A stretch of 36,181 nucleotides of DNA, from NCBI RefSeq assembly GCF_030269305.1, contig NZ_BSTC01000029.1, positions 1 to 36,181 on the forward strand, written 5' to 3'. The stretch comes from Kineosporia sp. NBRC 101731 (GTDB taxonomy: Bacteria; Actinomycetota; Actinomycetes; Actinomycetales; Kineosporiaceae). How positions within the stretch are numbered: position 1 is the first letter of the stretch; each line of letters starts with the position of its first letter. A program made the position numbers and the translations under genes. Below the pieces are notes generated by a model. It saw nothing but the letters and a program-made list of their open reading frames with translations, was not told the DNA's origin and did not search any database. This document shows positions 8,371 to 16,142 of the stretch, piece by piece.

Positions 8371-9177
8371 TCAGCCGCCGAACTCCGCGTCGGAGATCAC
8401 CCGGTCGAAGCGGGCCTGTTCCAGGTCGGTCCGCCGGATCATGAACCGGGCGTTGGTGTCGGGACAGTCCTCCTCCAGCGACCCGAACTGGGCCAGCGGA
8501 AGCCATTCTCGCTGCACCTGGGCATGGAGCCGGAAGAAGTCGTCCCAGCTGTCGATGGAGGGAAGCAGTCCCTGGGCAACGAGTTCGTACATCACGGTCT
8601 GTTCCGGGCTGTTGTGAGCTACGTCCCCGTACCCGCCGATGCGCATCCGGTCGCTTCCGGGCTGTTCCGCCTCCGGCCAATAGGTGCGGGCCAGTTCCGT
8701 CAGCTGATCGAGAGGATGAGACGGGCCAGGGTCCTGGGTGTTGTCGCGGCTGAACCGGACCGACGGATAGAGGTCGACCCGCTCGTAGTGCGGAAGGTGG
8801 CTCTGTTCCGGTCCGAGGGCGCGAACGTGGAGCACCTGTTCCGGCAGCCCCGGCCCGTTGTCGTCCCAGAGTTCGTCGTAGCTCTGGAAGAACAGGAGAT
8901 GGCCCTGCCGGGGGAGGACGAGGTCAGGGGTGTCCAGTCGAGGCAGCACGGCGCAGTGGATGGCGGCCAGGAACCCCAGCGGCTGGCCCTGGGCGTCCAC
9001 GGGCCACGACACATCGGTGGGCAGCGTCGGCCAGCCCTGGATCTGGGCGGCGGGTGTTCCTTCGCCCGTGGCGTCCAGTTGCAGGCAGAACCGGGTCCCG
9101 CCCAGCCATGCCTCCACCTCGGCGGTACTCACGCCCTGCTGCAGGGCGTCTGCCCGGAACGCTTCCAACTCATCCAT
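8371..9177 (-). CDS. DUF1963 (YwqG-like) protein
   Basis: A 268-residue cytoplasmic protein of the DUF1963/YwqG family, whose biochemical role is not established. Family-like features are a GWPTLPTDVSWPVDAQGQPL block near residue 50 (the usual proline/Trp-rich entry), FLAAIHCAVLPRLD, GHLLFFQSYDELW at about 90-105, RIGGYGDVAH at about 180 (matching the GG-containing family motif), and a C-terminal stretch of alternating acidic and aromatic residues. There is no signal peptide or membrane segment. Position 9177 is the first ATG in the frame; upstream there is no clear ribosome site. It stands alone between decayed regions, and the neighbouring NlpC/P60 remnant on the same strand gives no functional hint. 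Confidence 0.8.
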   Translation of the reverse strand: MDELEAFRADALQQGVSTAEVEAWLGGTRFCLQLDATGEGTPAAQIQGWPTLPTDVSWPVDAQGQPLGFLAAIHCAVLPRLDTPDLVLPRQGHLLFFQSYDELWDDNGPGLPEQVLHVRALGPEQSHLPHYERVDLYPSVRFSRDNTQDPGPSHPLDQLTELARTYWPEAEQPGSDRMRIGGYGDVAHNSPEQTVMYELVAQGLLPSIDSWDDFFRLHAQVQREWLPLAQFGSLEEDCPDTNARFMIRRTDLEQARFDRVISDAEFGG

Positions 9178-9324
9178 GCGCGGTATTCAACCAAAGCGGG
9201 GCAAGCTGGATGATCAGGCGCACAGCGTCACGCAGATAGGCGGCAGTCGTTGGTGAGTGACGGTCGGGGGCGAGGAGAGGCGCCGAGAACGCCGCCGGGA
9301 CAGTGCGTCCCGGCGGCGATCCGG

Positions 9325-9537
9325 TCAGGAAAGGCGTACCGCGGCCGAAGGGGCCTGCCACAGGGTGGACACGTTGACGGAGCTACCCGTGGCGGGGGTG
9401 TGCACCATCGTGTTGTCGCCCAGATAGATGCCGACGTGACCGATCGGGGAGTAGAAGAACACCAGGTCGCCGGGCTGTAGCTGGGAGTTGCTGAACGGCG
9501 TGCCGTAGGTGACCTGCGCGTCGACATGGGGTGATCC
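9325..9537 (-). pseudogene. NlpC/P60 endopeptidase remnant (N-terminus missing)
   Basis: The last about 70 residues match the C-terminal half of NlpC/P60 cell-wall hydrolases: QLQPGDLVFFYSPIGHVGIY, with the catalytic histidine in GHVGIY, then GDNTMVHTPATGSSVNV. The first half, including the catalytic cysteine (usually in DCSGL), the signal peptide and any coiled coil, is absent. Similarity stops at about 9537, and upstream the frame is Arg/Pro-rich noise. The nearest start codon (9600) has no support. The remnant cannot encode an active peptidase. It probably marks the edge of a deletion or insertion next to the following regulator gene. Confidence 0.7.
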
Positions 9538-9671
9538 CGCGGCGGGTCGGCGACGGTGAGCAGCAGGGCCAGGTCGGCTGTCCGCGACCGACGCGCTCAC
9601 CGGACGGGGGCACGGGTGGCTGAGGCCTCACCCACCTTGGCCGTCCGAAATATTCCGGGCACACTCAGACC

Positions 9672-10526
9672 GTGGAACGTCACGAGTTCGGCGCTGCGGT
9701 GCGTCAGTTGCGGGAAAGTACGGACGCGCAGGCGCTGGGGCTGTCGGGTGGCCGGCGGCGGGTGCGGGGGTTGCGGCGCGAAGAGCTCGGCGAGCTCGCC
9801 GGGATGTCGGCGGACTACGTACGGCGCCTGGAGCAGGGGCGCAGCCATCCCTCGGCCGGCGTGGTGAACGCCATCTCCAGGGCCTTGCGGGTCGGGCGGG
9901 GCGAGTACGAGCGGCTCTGCGCCCTGGCCGGGTACGCCGCGGCCGACGGGCAGGTGCCGACCGAGGTCGGTCCGGGGGCGACGCGGTTGCTGGAGCGCTT
10001 CTCCGACACCCCGATGTTCGTCTCCGACGCGGCGATGAACCTGGTCGCGGTCAACAATGCGTTCCTGGCGCTGGGGCACTGGGACCTGACCGGCGGCCCG
10101 TGGGAGTGGAACGTGGCCTGGCGCACGTTCTGCGATCCGTTCGAGGGGTTCAAGCAGTCCTCAGCGGATGCGACCGATCATGAGGCGGTCCTGGTGGCCC
10201 GCCTGAGAGCCGCGGTGCTGCGCTACCCCGCAGATGCGTCGCTAACTGCCCTGGTGGACGAGATGCGCACGCGCAGCGGCCTGTTCGACAGTCTGTGGCG
10301 CGCCCCGCGGCCGGTCGCGGCCTACGAGAGCAGCGCCGCGTTCGTCCACCCGGACGGTGATGCCGTCACCCTGGTGGGCAATCTGCTGGCCATCCCGGGT
10401 GACGACCTGGCGGCCCTGATGCTCACCGCAGCACCCGGCTCGGCCGATGCGGCGCGGCTGGCCGAGATCGTGGCTGCCTCCGGCGAGCCGTCGATCATCA
10501 CGGTGGGCCGGCCCGGTCCCGGATAA
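9672..10526 (+). CDS. XRE-family regulator with MmyB-like domain (second copy type)
   Basis: A 284-residue regulator of the same architecture as the one at 4465-5292 but clearly diverged. The N-terminal helix-turn-helix carries GGRRRVRGLRREELGELAGM and YVRRLEQGRSHPS. The ligand-binding part contains LLERFSDTPMFVSDAAMNLV, WNVAWRTFCDP, a SGLFDSLW block, then AAFVHPDGDAVTL and LTAAPGS. Start is GTG at 9672; no clear ribosome site precedes it. An AATATT-like -10 at about 9648-9653 lies close upstream, so a very short leader or leaderless transcript is possible. Unlike the first copy it has no divergent oxidoreductase left: the upstream neighbour is the truncated NlpC/P60 gene. It converges with the AraC-type regulator, 35 bases apart. 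Confidence 0.88.
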   Translation: MERHEFGAAVRQLRESTDAQALGLSGGRRRVRGLRREELGELAGMSADYVRRLEQGRSHPSAGVVNAISRALRVGRGEYERLCALAGYAAADGQVPTEVGPGATRLLERFSDTPMFVSDAAMNLVAVNNAFLALGHWDLTGGPWEWNVAWRTFCDPFEGFKQSSADATDHEAVLVARLRAAVLRYPADASLTALVDEMRTRSGLFDSLWRAPRPVAAYESSAAFVHPDGDAVTLVGNLLAIPGDDLAALMLTAAPGSADAARLAEIVAASGEPSIITVGRPGPG

Positions 10527-10561
10527 CCGCGCCGTCATCGCGTCGGAGGGATGTTCTGCTG

Positions 10562-11566
10562 TCAGACCCCGGCCAGATCGGCAGGAGAAGGGGCCTGCGT
10601 CGTACCGGCATGGGCCCGGCGGATACCGTCGCGGAACTGCTTGGGTGACGAGCCGACGACGCGCCGGAATGCCGTGCTGAAGGCGCTCTCGGATTCGTAG
10701 CCGGTCGCGAAAGCGATCTCGGAGATGGAACAGGTGTTGCGGCGCAGGGCATCTCGCGCCAGGCTCATGCGCCACTGGATCAGGTACTCCAGCGGGGTGG
10801 TCCCGACCTGGTTCTTGAACGATGCGGCGAAGGCGGAGCGGGACATGCGGCTGATGCCGGCCAGTTCCTGGAGCGTCCATCGGTGCGCCACGTTGTTGTG
10901 CATCGCGCGCAGGGCGGCACCGATGCCGTCGTTGTTCAGTGCGCCCAGCCAGCCCGCGAGCCGGTCGGACTGCTCGGCGTGTGCGCGCAGCACATGGACG
11001 AAGAGCACCTGGACGAGATGGTCCAGCACGAGGGAACGGCCGACGGCGTTGCTCTCCACCTCGGTGCTCAGCAGCTCGGTCAGATAGGCCAGCAGGCGAT
11101 TTCGTGGATCGTCGGCCCGTACGTGGATCAGGCGGGGCAGAACGTCGATGAGGATCGGGGCATTGGGCTCATCGAACGAGAAGTATCCACCGCACAGATA
11201 GGTGTCTTCGTCGGCCTCGGGCCCGATCCGGGCCACACCACCGGTGGCGCGCTCCCACAGTGATTGCGCCGAAGCCGGTGTCGCGTCCATCTGGCTGGCC
11301 ACCAGGTAGGCCGGAGGATTGACCAGCAGGTAGATGTCTCCCTGGCGCAGCCGGACCGGATCGTGCCCGTCCAGGGCCAGCCAGCATTCCCCGCGCACGA
11401 CCCCGCCGATCCTCACGTGGGCGAAAGCATCGAATCGCAGCGCCCATGTCCCGGCCGCGTAGAGACCAGGATCGATGACCGTGCGTGGCCTCAGCAGACC
11501 GATGGCACTGGCGATCGGGTCAGAAGGCCCCAAGGACGACCCTGATGCATACGATGCGTAAGACAT
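10562..11566 (-). CDS. AraC-family regulator with N-terminal cupin domain
   Basis: A 334-residue transcription regulator. The N-terminal half resembles the cupin_6/AraC-binding domain (HVRIGGVVRGECWLALDG, then RLRQGDIYLLV). The C-terminal AraC domain has two helix-turn-helix units: WTLQELAGISRMSRSAFAASFK and ISEIAFATGYESESAFSTAFR, followed by VVGSSPKQFR. The ATG at 11564-11566 is chosen because similarity starts there; the upstream extension is Arg-rich and reads through the divergent promoter region. Homologues with this domain pair usually control an adjacent oxidoreductase. Here the divergent MDR oxidoreductase, 206 bases away, is the obvious target. Confidence 0.9.
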   Translation of the reverse strand: MSYASYASGSSLGPSDPIASAIGLLRPRTVIDPGLYAAGTWALRFDAFAHVRIGGVVRGECWLALDGHDPVRLRQGDIYLLVNPPAYLVASQMDATPASAQSLWERATGGVARIGPEADEDTYLCGGYFSFDEPNAPILIDVLPRLIHVRADDPRNRLLAYLTELLSTEVESNAVGRSLVLDHLVQVLFVHVLRAHAEQSDRLAGWLGALNNDGIGAALRAMHNNVAHRWTLQELAGISRMSRSAFAASFKNQVGTTPLEYLIQWRMSLARDALRRNTCSISEIAFATGYESESAFSTAFRRVVGSSPKQFRDGIRRAHAGTTQAPSPADLAGV

Positions 11567-11729
11567 CTCTGATTCCACGTTATGGATCGTATCCCGGCTC
11601 CTGGTGCCCTCACGCGCGTCACCGACCGACCAACGCCCCTTCGTCCGTCGCAGAGGTCTTCGACACCGCCCGATGCTCGCCAGGGTGGGCCAGCGCGGCC
11701 CAGGATAAGTGCGCCGGGTCCTGCGATCT

Positions 11730-11754
11730 TGAGTGACGTCCCCAGCAGCACTCA
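11730..11754. promoter_or_regulatory. Candidate operator upstream of the MDR oxidoreductase
   Basis: TGAGTG (11730-11735) and CACTCA (11749-11754) form a perfect inverted repeat with a 13-base spacer, ending 18 bases before the oxidoreductase ATG. The position suits binding by the divergent AraC-type regulator, though AraC proteins more often bind direct repeats. Confidence 0.35.
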
Positions 11755-11772
11755 CGAAATGCAGGTTCAGCG

Positions 11773-12717
11773 ATGAAGGCAGTACGTTTCCACGAGTTCG
11801 GCGGCCCCGAGGTTCTGCGTTACGAGGATGTCGAGCAGCCCACCCCCGGCGCCGGACAGGTGCGCATCCGGGTCGCCGCGACCTCGTTCAACGGTGTTGA
11901 GGCCAACATCCGCGCCGGCTACATGCAGGGCCCGATCCCCGTCGAGCTGCCGCACACCCCCGGCATCGACGTCTCCGGAACGGTGGACGCGCTCGGTGAG
12001 GGAGTGGACGACGTCGCGGTCGGCGACGCGGTCATCGGTTTCCTGCCGATGACCGGGACCGGGGCGGCCGCGGAGTACGTGATCGCACCGGCGGAGATCC
12101 TCACCGGAGCGCCCAAGAACATCCCGCTGGCCGACGCGGCGGCGCTGCCGCTGGTGGGCCTGACCGCCTGGCAGGCCCTGTTCGAGCACGGCCGGCTGAG
12201 CGCCGGTCAGCGGGTGCTGATCAACGGCGCCGGGGGAGCGGTGGGCGGATACGCCGTGCAACTGGCCAAGGAGGCCCGCGCCCACGTGATCGCCACGGCC
12301 AGCCCTCGCAGCGCCGAGCAGGTCAAGAACGCCGGCGCCGACGAGGTGATCGACCACACCAGCACCGACGTGGCCGCAGCCGTCACCGAAACAGTCGACC
12401 TCGTCCTCAATCTCGCGCCCGTTACCCCCGAACAACTGGCCGCCCTGGTCACGCTGATCCGCGACGGCGGCACCCTGGTCAACACCACCGTGTGGATGCC
12501 CGCCCCCTCCGACGAGCAGCGCGGCGTGCGCGGCATCAACCTGTTCGTGCGCAGTGACGCCGACCAGCTCGCCGACCTGGCCGCCCGCGTCAGCACCGGT
12601 GAGCTGCACGTCGAGGTCGCCCACCGGGTGGCCCTGGCCGACCTACCCGCCCTGCACGCCCAGGCCGGTGCGGGTGAACTGGCCGGCAAGACCGTCGTCC
12701 TGGCGCCCACGGCCTGA
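11773..12717 (+). CDS. NADP-dependent MDR-family oxidoreductase (quinone reductase-like)
   Basis: A 314-residue medium-chain dehydrogenase/reductase of the zinc-free quinone-oxidoreductase type, expected to reduce quinones or enones with NADPH in the cytoplasm. The N-terminal GroES-like domain begins MKAVRFHEFGGPEVL and contains the HTPGIDVSGTVDALGEGV block. The Rossmann fold has INGAGGAVGGYAVQLAK at about 148-164. The C-terminal part ends in AGELAGKTVVLAP, normal for the family. Zinc-ligand cysteines are absent. The gene is divergent from an AraC regulator and followed 31 bases later by a cupin protein gene, so the two probably form one transcript. Confidence 0.9.
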   Translation: MKAVRFHEFGGPEVLRYEDVEQPTPGAGQVRIRVAATSFNGVEANIRAGYMQGPIPVELPHTPGIDVSGTVDALGEGVDDVAVGDAVIGFLPMTGTGAAAEYVIAPAEILTGAPKNIPLADAAALPLVGLTAWQALFEHGRLSAGQRVLINGAGGAVGGYAVQLAKEARAHVIATASPRSAEQVKNAGADEVIDHTSTDVAAAVTETVDLVLNLAPVTPEQLAALVTLIRDGGTLVNTTVWMPAPSDEQRGVRGINLFVRSDADQLADLAARVSTGELHVEVAHRVALADLPALHAQAGAGELAGKTVVLAPTA

Positions 12718-12748
12718 CCTGATTCCAGACAACTTTCGAGGAAAAACA

Positions 12749-13249
12749 ATGATTCCTGACGACGATCCCTCCCGTTCACTGACCGTGGCCCGGGCCGATG
12801 ACCCCAGCACGACCTACGTCTCGCTGGTCGGCAACACCTACGCCTTCCTCATCACGGGCGAACAGACGAACGGGCAGTACTGCCTGATCGACATGCGCGT
12901 GCCCGACGGCGGTGGCCCGCCCCCGCACCGCCACGATTTCGAGGAACTGTTCACGATCCTGGAGGGCGAGATCGAGTTCACCTTCCGCGGCGAGAAACAC
13001 GTTGCCCGGGCCGGTACCTCGGTGAACATCCCGGCCAACGCCCCGCACAACTTCCGTAACGTCTCCGGGGCACCGGCCCGCATGCTGTGCATGTGCACCC
13101 CGGCCGGTCAGGACGAGTACTTCCTGAAGATCGGTGACGTCATCGCCGGCCCGGACGCCCCGGCCCCGCAGTTGTCACAGGACGAGATCATGGACCGGCG
13201 CCGCCGGGCGGCAGAACTCGCCGACACCTACCGCAGCGTTTTCCTCTGA
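12749..13249 (+). CDS. Cupin-domain protein
   Basis: A 166-residue single-domain cupin. The metal-binding motif is intact: His60, His62 and Glu66 in PPPHRHDFEELF, and His100 in NAPHNF; two conserved glycines lie in GEIEF and ARAGTSV. Such proteins may be dioxygenases, isomerases or small-molecule binders; the sequence alone does not decide. The ATG has CGAGGAAAAAC directly upstream (GAGG about eight bases away). It lies 31 bases after the MDR oxidoreductase gene and is followed by a strong hairpin, so these two genes appear to be an operon under the AraC regulator. Confidence 0.88.
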   Translation: MIPDDDPSRSLTVARADDPSTTYVSLVGNTYAFLITGEQTNGQYCLIDMRVPDGGGPPPHRHDFEELFTILEGEIEFTFRGEKHVARAGTSVNIPANAPHNFRNVSGAPARMLCMCTPAGQDEYFLKIGDVIAGPDAPAPQLSQDEIMDRRRRAAELADTYRSVFL

Positions 13250-13277
13250 CCCAGCCACCTCGTCCCCACGCGCAGGA

Positions 13278-13320
13278 GCTCCTGGTGGGGGATCTCGAGC
13301 ATCGAGATCCCGCCAGGAGC
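13278..13320 (+). terminator. Hairpin terminator after the cupin gene
   Basis: GCTCCTGG...GGATCTCGA pairs with TCGAGATCC...CCAGGAGC around a three-base loop, forming a stem of 17 pairs with a small internal asymmetry. It separates the oxidoreductase-cupin pair from the flavin monooxygenase gene. No T-tract. Confidence 0.6.
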
Positions 13321-13400
13321 CTGGCATCGCGCAGACGTGTCCGATATGTTCCTCTCGCGCGGCGCCGGATGATGGTGATCGATCAGCGGAGGCGAACGGC

Positions 13401-14474
13401 ATGACGGAGTTCGGCATCTTCCTGCCCACGGCCAACAACGGGTGGATCCTGTCAGGCACGTCTCCGCAGTACCGGCCCAGTTTCGAGCTGAGCCGCACGA
13501 TCACCCAGCTCGCGGAACGCAACGGCTTCGGGTTTGTGCTGTCCATGGTGAAGTTCCGCGGGTACGGCGGCCCGACCCGCCATTGGGACTTCTGCCAGGA
13601 CTCACTCACCACGATGACGGCCCTGGCCGCTGTGACCAGCCGGATCAAGCTGTTCGCCTCGGTCGCCCCGATCACGTTGCACCCGGCGGTCGTGGCCCGG
13701 ATGGCGGCCACGATCGACGACATCTCCGGCGGGCGGTTCGGGATCAACATCGTGGCCGGATGGAACCGCGCAGAGTACGCGCAGATGGGGCTGTGGCCCG
13801 GCGACAACTTCTACCGTTACCGCTACGACTACGCCGAGGAGTACGCCCACGTCCTGCGCGAGCTGTGGGAGCACGGAAAGCTCACCCACCACGGGCGATT
13901 CGACCTCGACGACTGCGAGGTACTGCCCACCCCGCCGCACGGGGTGAAGCTGATCAGCGCCGGCCAGTCACCCCGCGGCCAGGAGTTCTGCGCCCGGTAC
14001 GCCGACTACCACTTCTCTGCGGTCGGTGAGCCGACGGCCGTCGCGGCGATGAACCGGCGCACCCACGAACTGGCCGCCGCGCAGGGACGTTCGGTGACCT
14101 CGCTCAACCTGGCCACGATCGTCCTCGGGGACACCGATGCCGACGCCCGCCGCAAGGTCGAGCTGTACACCGAGGGTGCCGACGTGGAAGCCATCGCTTT
14201 CATGACCGGGCAGTACTCCCAGGACACCACCACCGACGGCTCCTCGGCCGCCGTCATCGCCGGGCATCGCGGGCGGCCCTCACCGTTCTACGGCGGCGCG
14301 CACCCGATCGTCGGTTCCGCGGCCACGGTGGCCGCCCGCCTGGACGAGATGGCGGCCATCGAGGGCACGGGCGGCATCATGCTTGTCTTCGACGACTTCG
14401 TCGAGGGAATAGCCCGTTTCGGTGCGGAGGTCGTGCCTCTGCTGTCATCGTTCACCGTCGCTGGTCCGGCCTGA
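13401..14474 (+). CDS. LLM-class flavin-dependent monooxygenase, RutA-like
   Basis: A 357-residue bacterial-luciferase-like monooxygenase. It resembles E. coli RutA, the FMN/O2-dependent enzyme that opens the uracil ring, through most of its length: FLPTANNGWI at the start, FELSRTITQLAERNGF, VARMAATIDDISGGRFGIN, VAGWNRAEYAQMGLWPGD, ISAGQSPRGQEFCARYADY and MLVFDDFVEGI. The ATG at 13401 has GGAGG about nine bases upstream; the longer open frame before it covers the cupin end and the terminator and is not used. None of the partner genes rutB-F is present, so uracil breakdown is not supported by context. A related alkanal or heterocycle oxidation is equally possible. Confidence 0.88.
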   Translation: MTEFGIFLPTANNGWILSGTSPQYRPSFELSRTITQLAERNGFGFVLSMVKFRGYGGPTRHWDFCQDSLTTMTALAAVTSRIKLFASVAPITLHPAVVARMAATIDDISGGRFGINIVAGWNRAEYAQMGLWPGDNFYRYRYDYAEEYAHVLRELWEHGKLTHHGRFDLDDCEVLPTPPHGVKLISAGQSPRGQEFCARYADYHFSAVGEPTAVAAMNRRTHELAAAQGRSVTSLNLATIVLGDTDADARRKVELYTEGADVEAIAFMTGQYSQDTTTDGSSAAVIAGHRGRPSPFYGGAHPIVGSAATVAARLDEMAAIEGTGGIMLVFDDFVEGIARFGAEVVPLLSSFTVAGPA

Positions 14475-14841
14475 CGGGTCGGGCGGCGCGTCGGTCGGGG
14501 CGGGCTCGATCCCCGCTGATGATGATGGCGTGTCACCCAACCGGACCAGAAGCACACGGACGGTCTACGGCTAGGTGCGGCGCTCGTCACATTCCCGGGT
14601 GTTTACCCCCGACCGACCGAGGTTGTGGCATACGCTCCAAGGGATAGCTGCCGTGCCACCCCCGGCCAGCAGCTGTCCAGAACGGCCTCGCTCCTCCTCC
14701 CCCCCGAGGAGCGGGGCCGTTCGTCTGTCCGGCTGGGTGCCGGGCCGGGCGCGACAGTGAACGCGCGTCCCTTCATTTCCGTGTATCAAGCGTGACCGTC
14801 GGCAATCGGGTCGGCGGCCGCTGATCGGGGAGAGGTTCTGC
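14475..14841. other. 367-base intergenic region with structured elements
   Basis: No gene was recognised. The region holds a candidate two-hairpin RNA/terminator (14637-14722) and, at its end, the ribosome site GGGAGAGG for the malectin-domain gene. Short frames here are Pro/Ser/Arg-rich and unsupported. Confidence 0.5.
14637..14722 (+). ncRNA. Candidate small structured RNA ending in a strong hairpin
   Basis: On the plus strand a first hairpin (AGCTGC 14646-14651 with GCAGCT 14669-14674) is followed by a 17-bp stem (14680-14696 with 14706-14722, one G-U pair) around a nine-base C-rich loop. A promoter-like TTTACC and CATACGCT lie upstream, but their spacing is too long to be standard. It may be an independent small RNA, a leader attenuator of the malectin gene, or just a terminator of the monooxygenase transcript. 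No known riboswitch class was recognised. Confidence 0.35.
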
Positions 14842-15450
14842 ATGTTCCTGTCTGTTCCTTCCATCCGGCCCCGCCGTCTGATGCTGCAGGCCGGCGCCGG
14901 GCTGGTCGCCCTCACGGTGCTCACCGCCGGCGCATCCAGTGCCCAGGCCGTGGCTCCGGCCTCCGGCGAGGTCCAGATCGACGTCGGCGGGAGCGGTGAC
15001 GGGGCAACCTTCGTGCCGGACACCTATGGGTCCGGGGGCATCGTCGACACCAAGCCGGCGTCGGTCACGGCCCTGCCCAACTGGAGCCCGACCGTCACCC
15101 ACCCCATCCCGGCGGCGATCTGGAACACCTCCCGCTTCACCGACTCCAGCTACTCGATCCCGGGACTGACCCCCGGAGGTAGCTACCAGCTGCGGCTGTA
15201 CTTCATGGACTGGTACTTCAAGGGAGCCGGCAAGCGCCTTTTCAACGTCGAGGTCAACGGCACCCGCGTGCTGACCGACTTCGACATCAACGGCACCGCC
15301 ATCGCCCGCGGTGCCGACGGCGGTGCCGCCTTCGGGGTCGAGCGTGACATTGACGTGGTCGCTGATGACAGCGGCGTCGTCACGGTCGACTTCCTGCGGG
15401 GTTCTGCGGATCAGGCGCAGATCAACGCGATCAGCATCGTCCCGCAGTAG
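14842..15450 (+). CDS. Secreted malectin-domain (CBM57-like) protein
   Basis: A 202-residue exported protein made of a signal peptide plus one malectin-like carbohydrate-binding domain. The signal region runs RPRRLMLQ, a hydrophobic core, then cleavage near AQA at about residue 36. The twin arginine is present but the Tat consensus is weak, so Sec export is likelier. The domain has IDVGGSGDGATFVPDTYGSGG, YSIPGLTPGGSYQLRLYFMDWY, GKRLFNVEVNGTRVL..FDI and INAISIVPQ, all standard for the family. There is no catalytic domain, so it would bind glycans rather than cut them. The ribosome site GGGAGAGG is clear. It is monocistronic: a strong hairpin follows the stop. Confidence 0.85.
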   Translation: MFLSVPSIRPRRLMLQAGAGLVALTVLTAGASSAQAVAPASGEVQIDVGGSGDGATFVPDTYGSGGIVDTKPASVTALPNWSPTVTHPIPAAIWNTSRFTDSSYSIPGLTPGGSYQLRLYFMDWYFKGAGKRLFNVEVNGTRVLTDFDINGTAIARGADGGAAFGVERDIDVVADDSGVVTVDFLRGSADQAQINAISIVPQ

Positions 15451-15463
15451 AGGAGAGCGGACT

Positions 15464-15499
15464 CTCCAGGTTCGCCCGGAGTATCGGGCGGACCTGGAG
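15464..15499 (+). terminator. Terminator after the malectin gene
   Basis: A 15-bp stem (CTCCAGGTTCGCCCG / CGGGCGGACCTGGAG, one G-U pair) with a six-base loop begins 13 bases after the stop codon. Confidence 0.7.
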
Positions 15500-15555
15500 A
15501 TCCGAGCTCAACGGCAGGGCCCGAACGGGGGGGCGACATGTCTGCGCGGCGCTGG

Positions 15556-15569
15556 GCACTTCGAAGTGC
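15556..15569. promoter_or_regulatory. 14-bp perfect palindrome upstream of the small membrane protein
   Basis: GCACTTCGAAGTGC is fully self-complementary and lies 64 bases before the first start codon of the next gene. It may be an operator; no regulator can be named. Confidence 0.3.
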
Positions 15570-15633
15570 GAAAGGGTGATCAAAGCCCGAAAGTACTGGC
15601 AGATACCCATTCGCGACGCGGGAGGACGAAGTG

Positions 15634-15882
15634 ATGCAGCCCCAGGTCTCCCCTTTGGCCGGTACCGCGACCCAGCAGTCGAATGCGCTGTCGATCGTGT
15701 CGTTCGTGCTGAGTGCTCTGGCGGTCTTCATTCTGCCGATCGTGTTCGGCGTGGCGGCCATCATCTGTGGTGGGGTCGCCGTCTCCCGTAAGGAGCGACT
15801 CGGTAAGATCGCGCTGGCGGTCTCCATCGTCGCGACGATCCTCGGTTTTGCCCTCGGGTACCTGGTTTTCGCGAACAGCTGA
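15634..15882 (+). CDS. Small membrane protein, DUF4190-like
   Basis: An 82-residue inner-membrane protein. After a polar N-terminus (about 18 residues, Gln/Ser/Pro-rich) come two hydrophobic helices, about residues 19-48 and 57-79, joined by the basic loop SRKERLG. The NALSIVSFVLSALAVFI...GVAAIICGGVAVSRKERLGKIALA pattern fits DUF4190-type proteins, whose function is unknown. GGAGG (15621-15625) lies eight bases before ATG 15634 but only five before GTG 15631, so the ATG is chosen. It is flanked by hairpins on both sides and appears monocistronic. Confidence 0.75.
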   Translation: MQPQVSPLAGTATQQSNALSIVSFVLSALAVFILPIVFGVAAIICGGVAVSRKERLGKIALAVSIVATILGFALGYLVFANS

Positions 15883-15900
15883 GGTCCCCTGGCGCTGTCG

Positions 15901-15927
15901 CCCGCCGATAGGTTCGTTACCGGCGGG
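15901..15927 (+). terminator. Hairpin after the small membrane protein gene
   Basis: CCCGCCG (15901-15907) pairs with CGGCGGG (15921-15927) over a 13-base loop, 18 bases after the stop. Confidence 0.45.
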
Positions 15928-16001
15928 CCCTGGTTCCACCGGACCTTGACAGCCAGGGCTGTCGTGCCGACGCCGGTCCGGCCCCGATCACCCGCCGCTT
16001 C

Positions 16002-16142
16002 AGGATTCATGGCGAGCCATCGTCCCTGAGAGGCAGCAACCACGCGTTGAAGAACGCTCTGTTCGTGTCGGCGTTCGCCAGTCTCGCCGCCCCAGATAGC
16101 CGCGCCTACTACCGCAACCGCGGTTGCTTGGAAGGATCATAG
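16002..16142 (+). pseudogene. IS110-family transposase C-terminal fragment
   Basis: One frame reads HGEPSSLRGSNHALKNALF, then VSAFASLAAPDSRAYY. This is the C-terminal conserved block of IS110/IS116/IS902-type transposases, where a G-x-HPSRRG-type motif, LK-ALF-SAFASL and SRAYYDRKR occur in this order. Similarity ends after AYYRNRG and the frame stops at 16140-16142. The rest of the transposase and both element ends are missing, so the fragment is dead. It shows that an insertion sequence once sat between the small membrane protein gene and the helical-repeat gene. Confidence 0.6.

Noticed and set aside
8203-9213. 336-codon plus-strand frame opposite the DUF1963 gene
   Set aside because: The minus-strand product carries the family motifs; the plus-strand product has none.
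14575-14760. 61-codon plus-strand frame over the two-hairpin element
   Set aside because: Pro/Ser/Arg-rich, no ribosome site, and its sequence is dictated by the inverted repeat.
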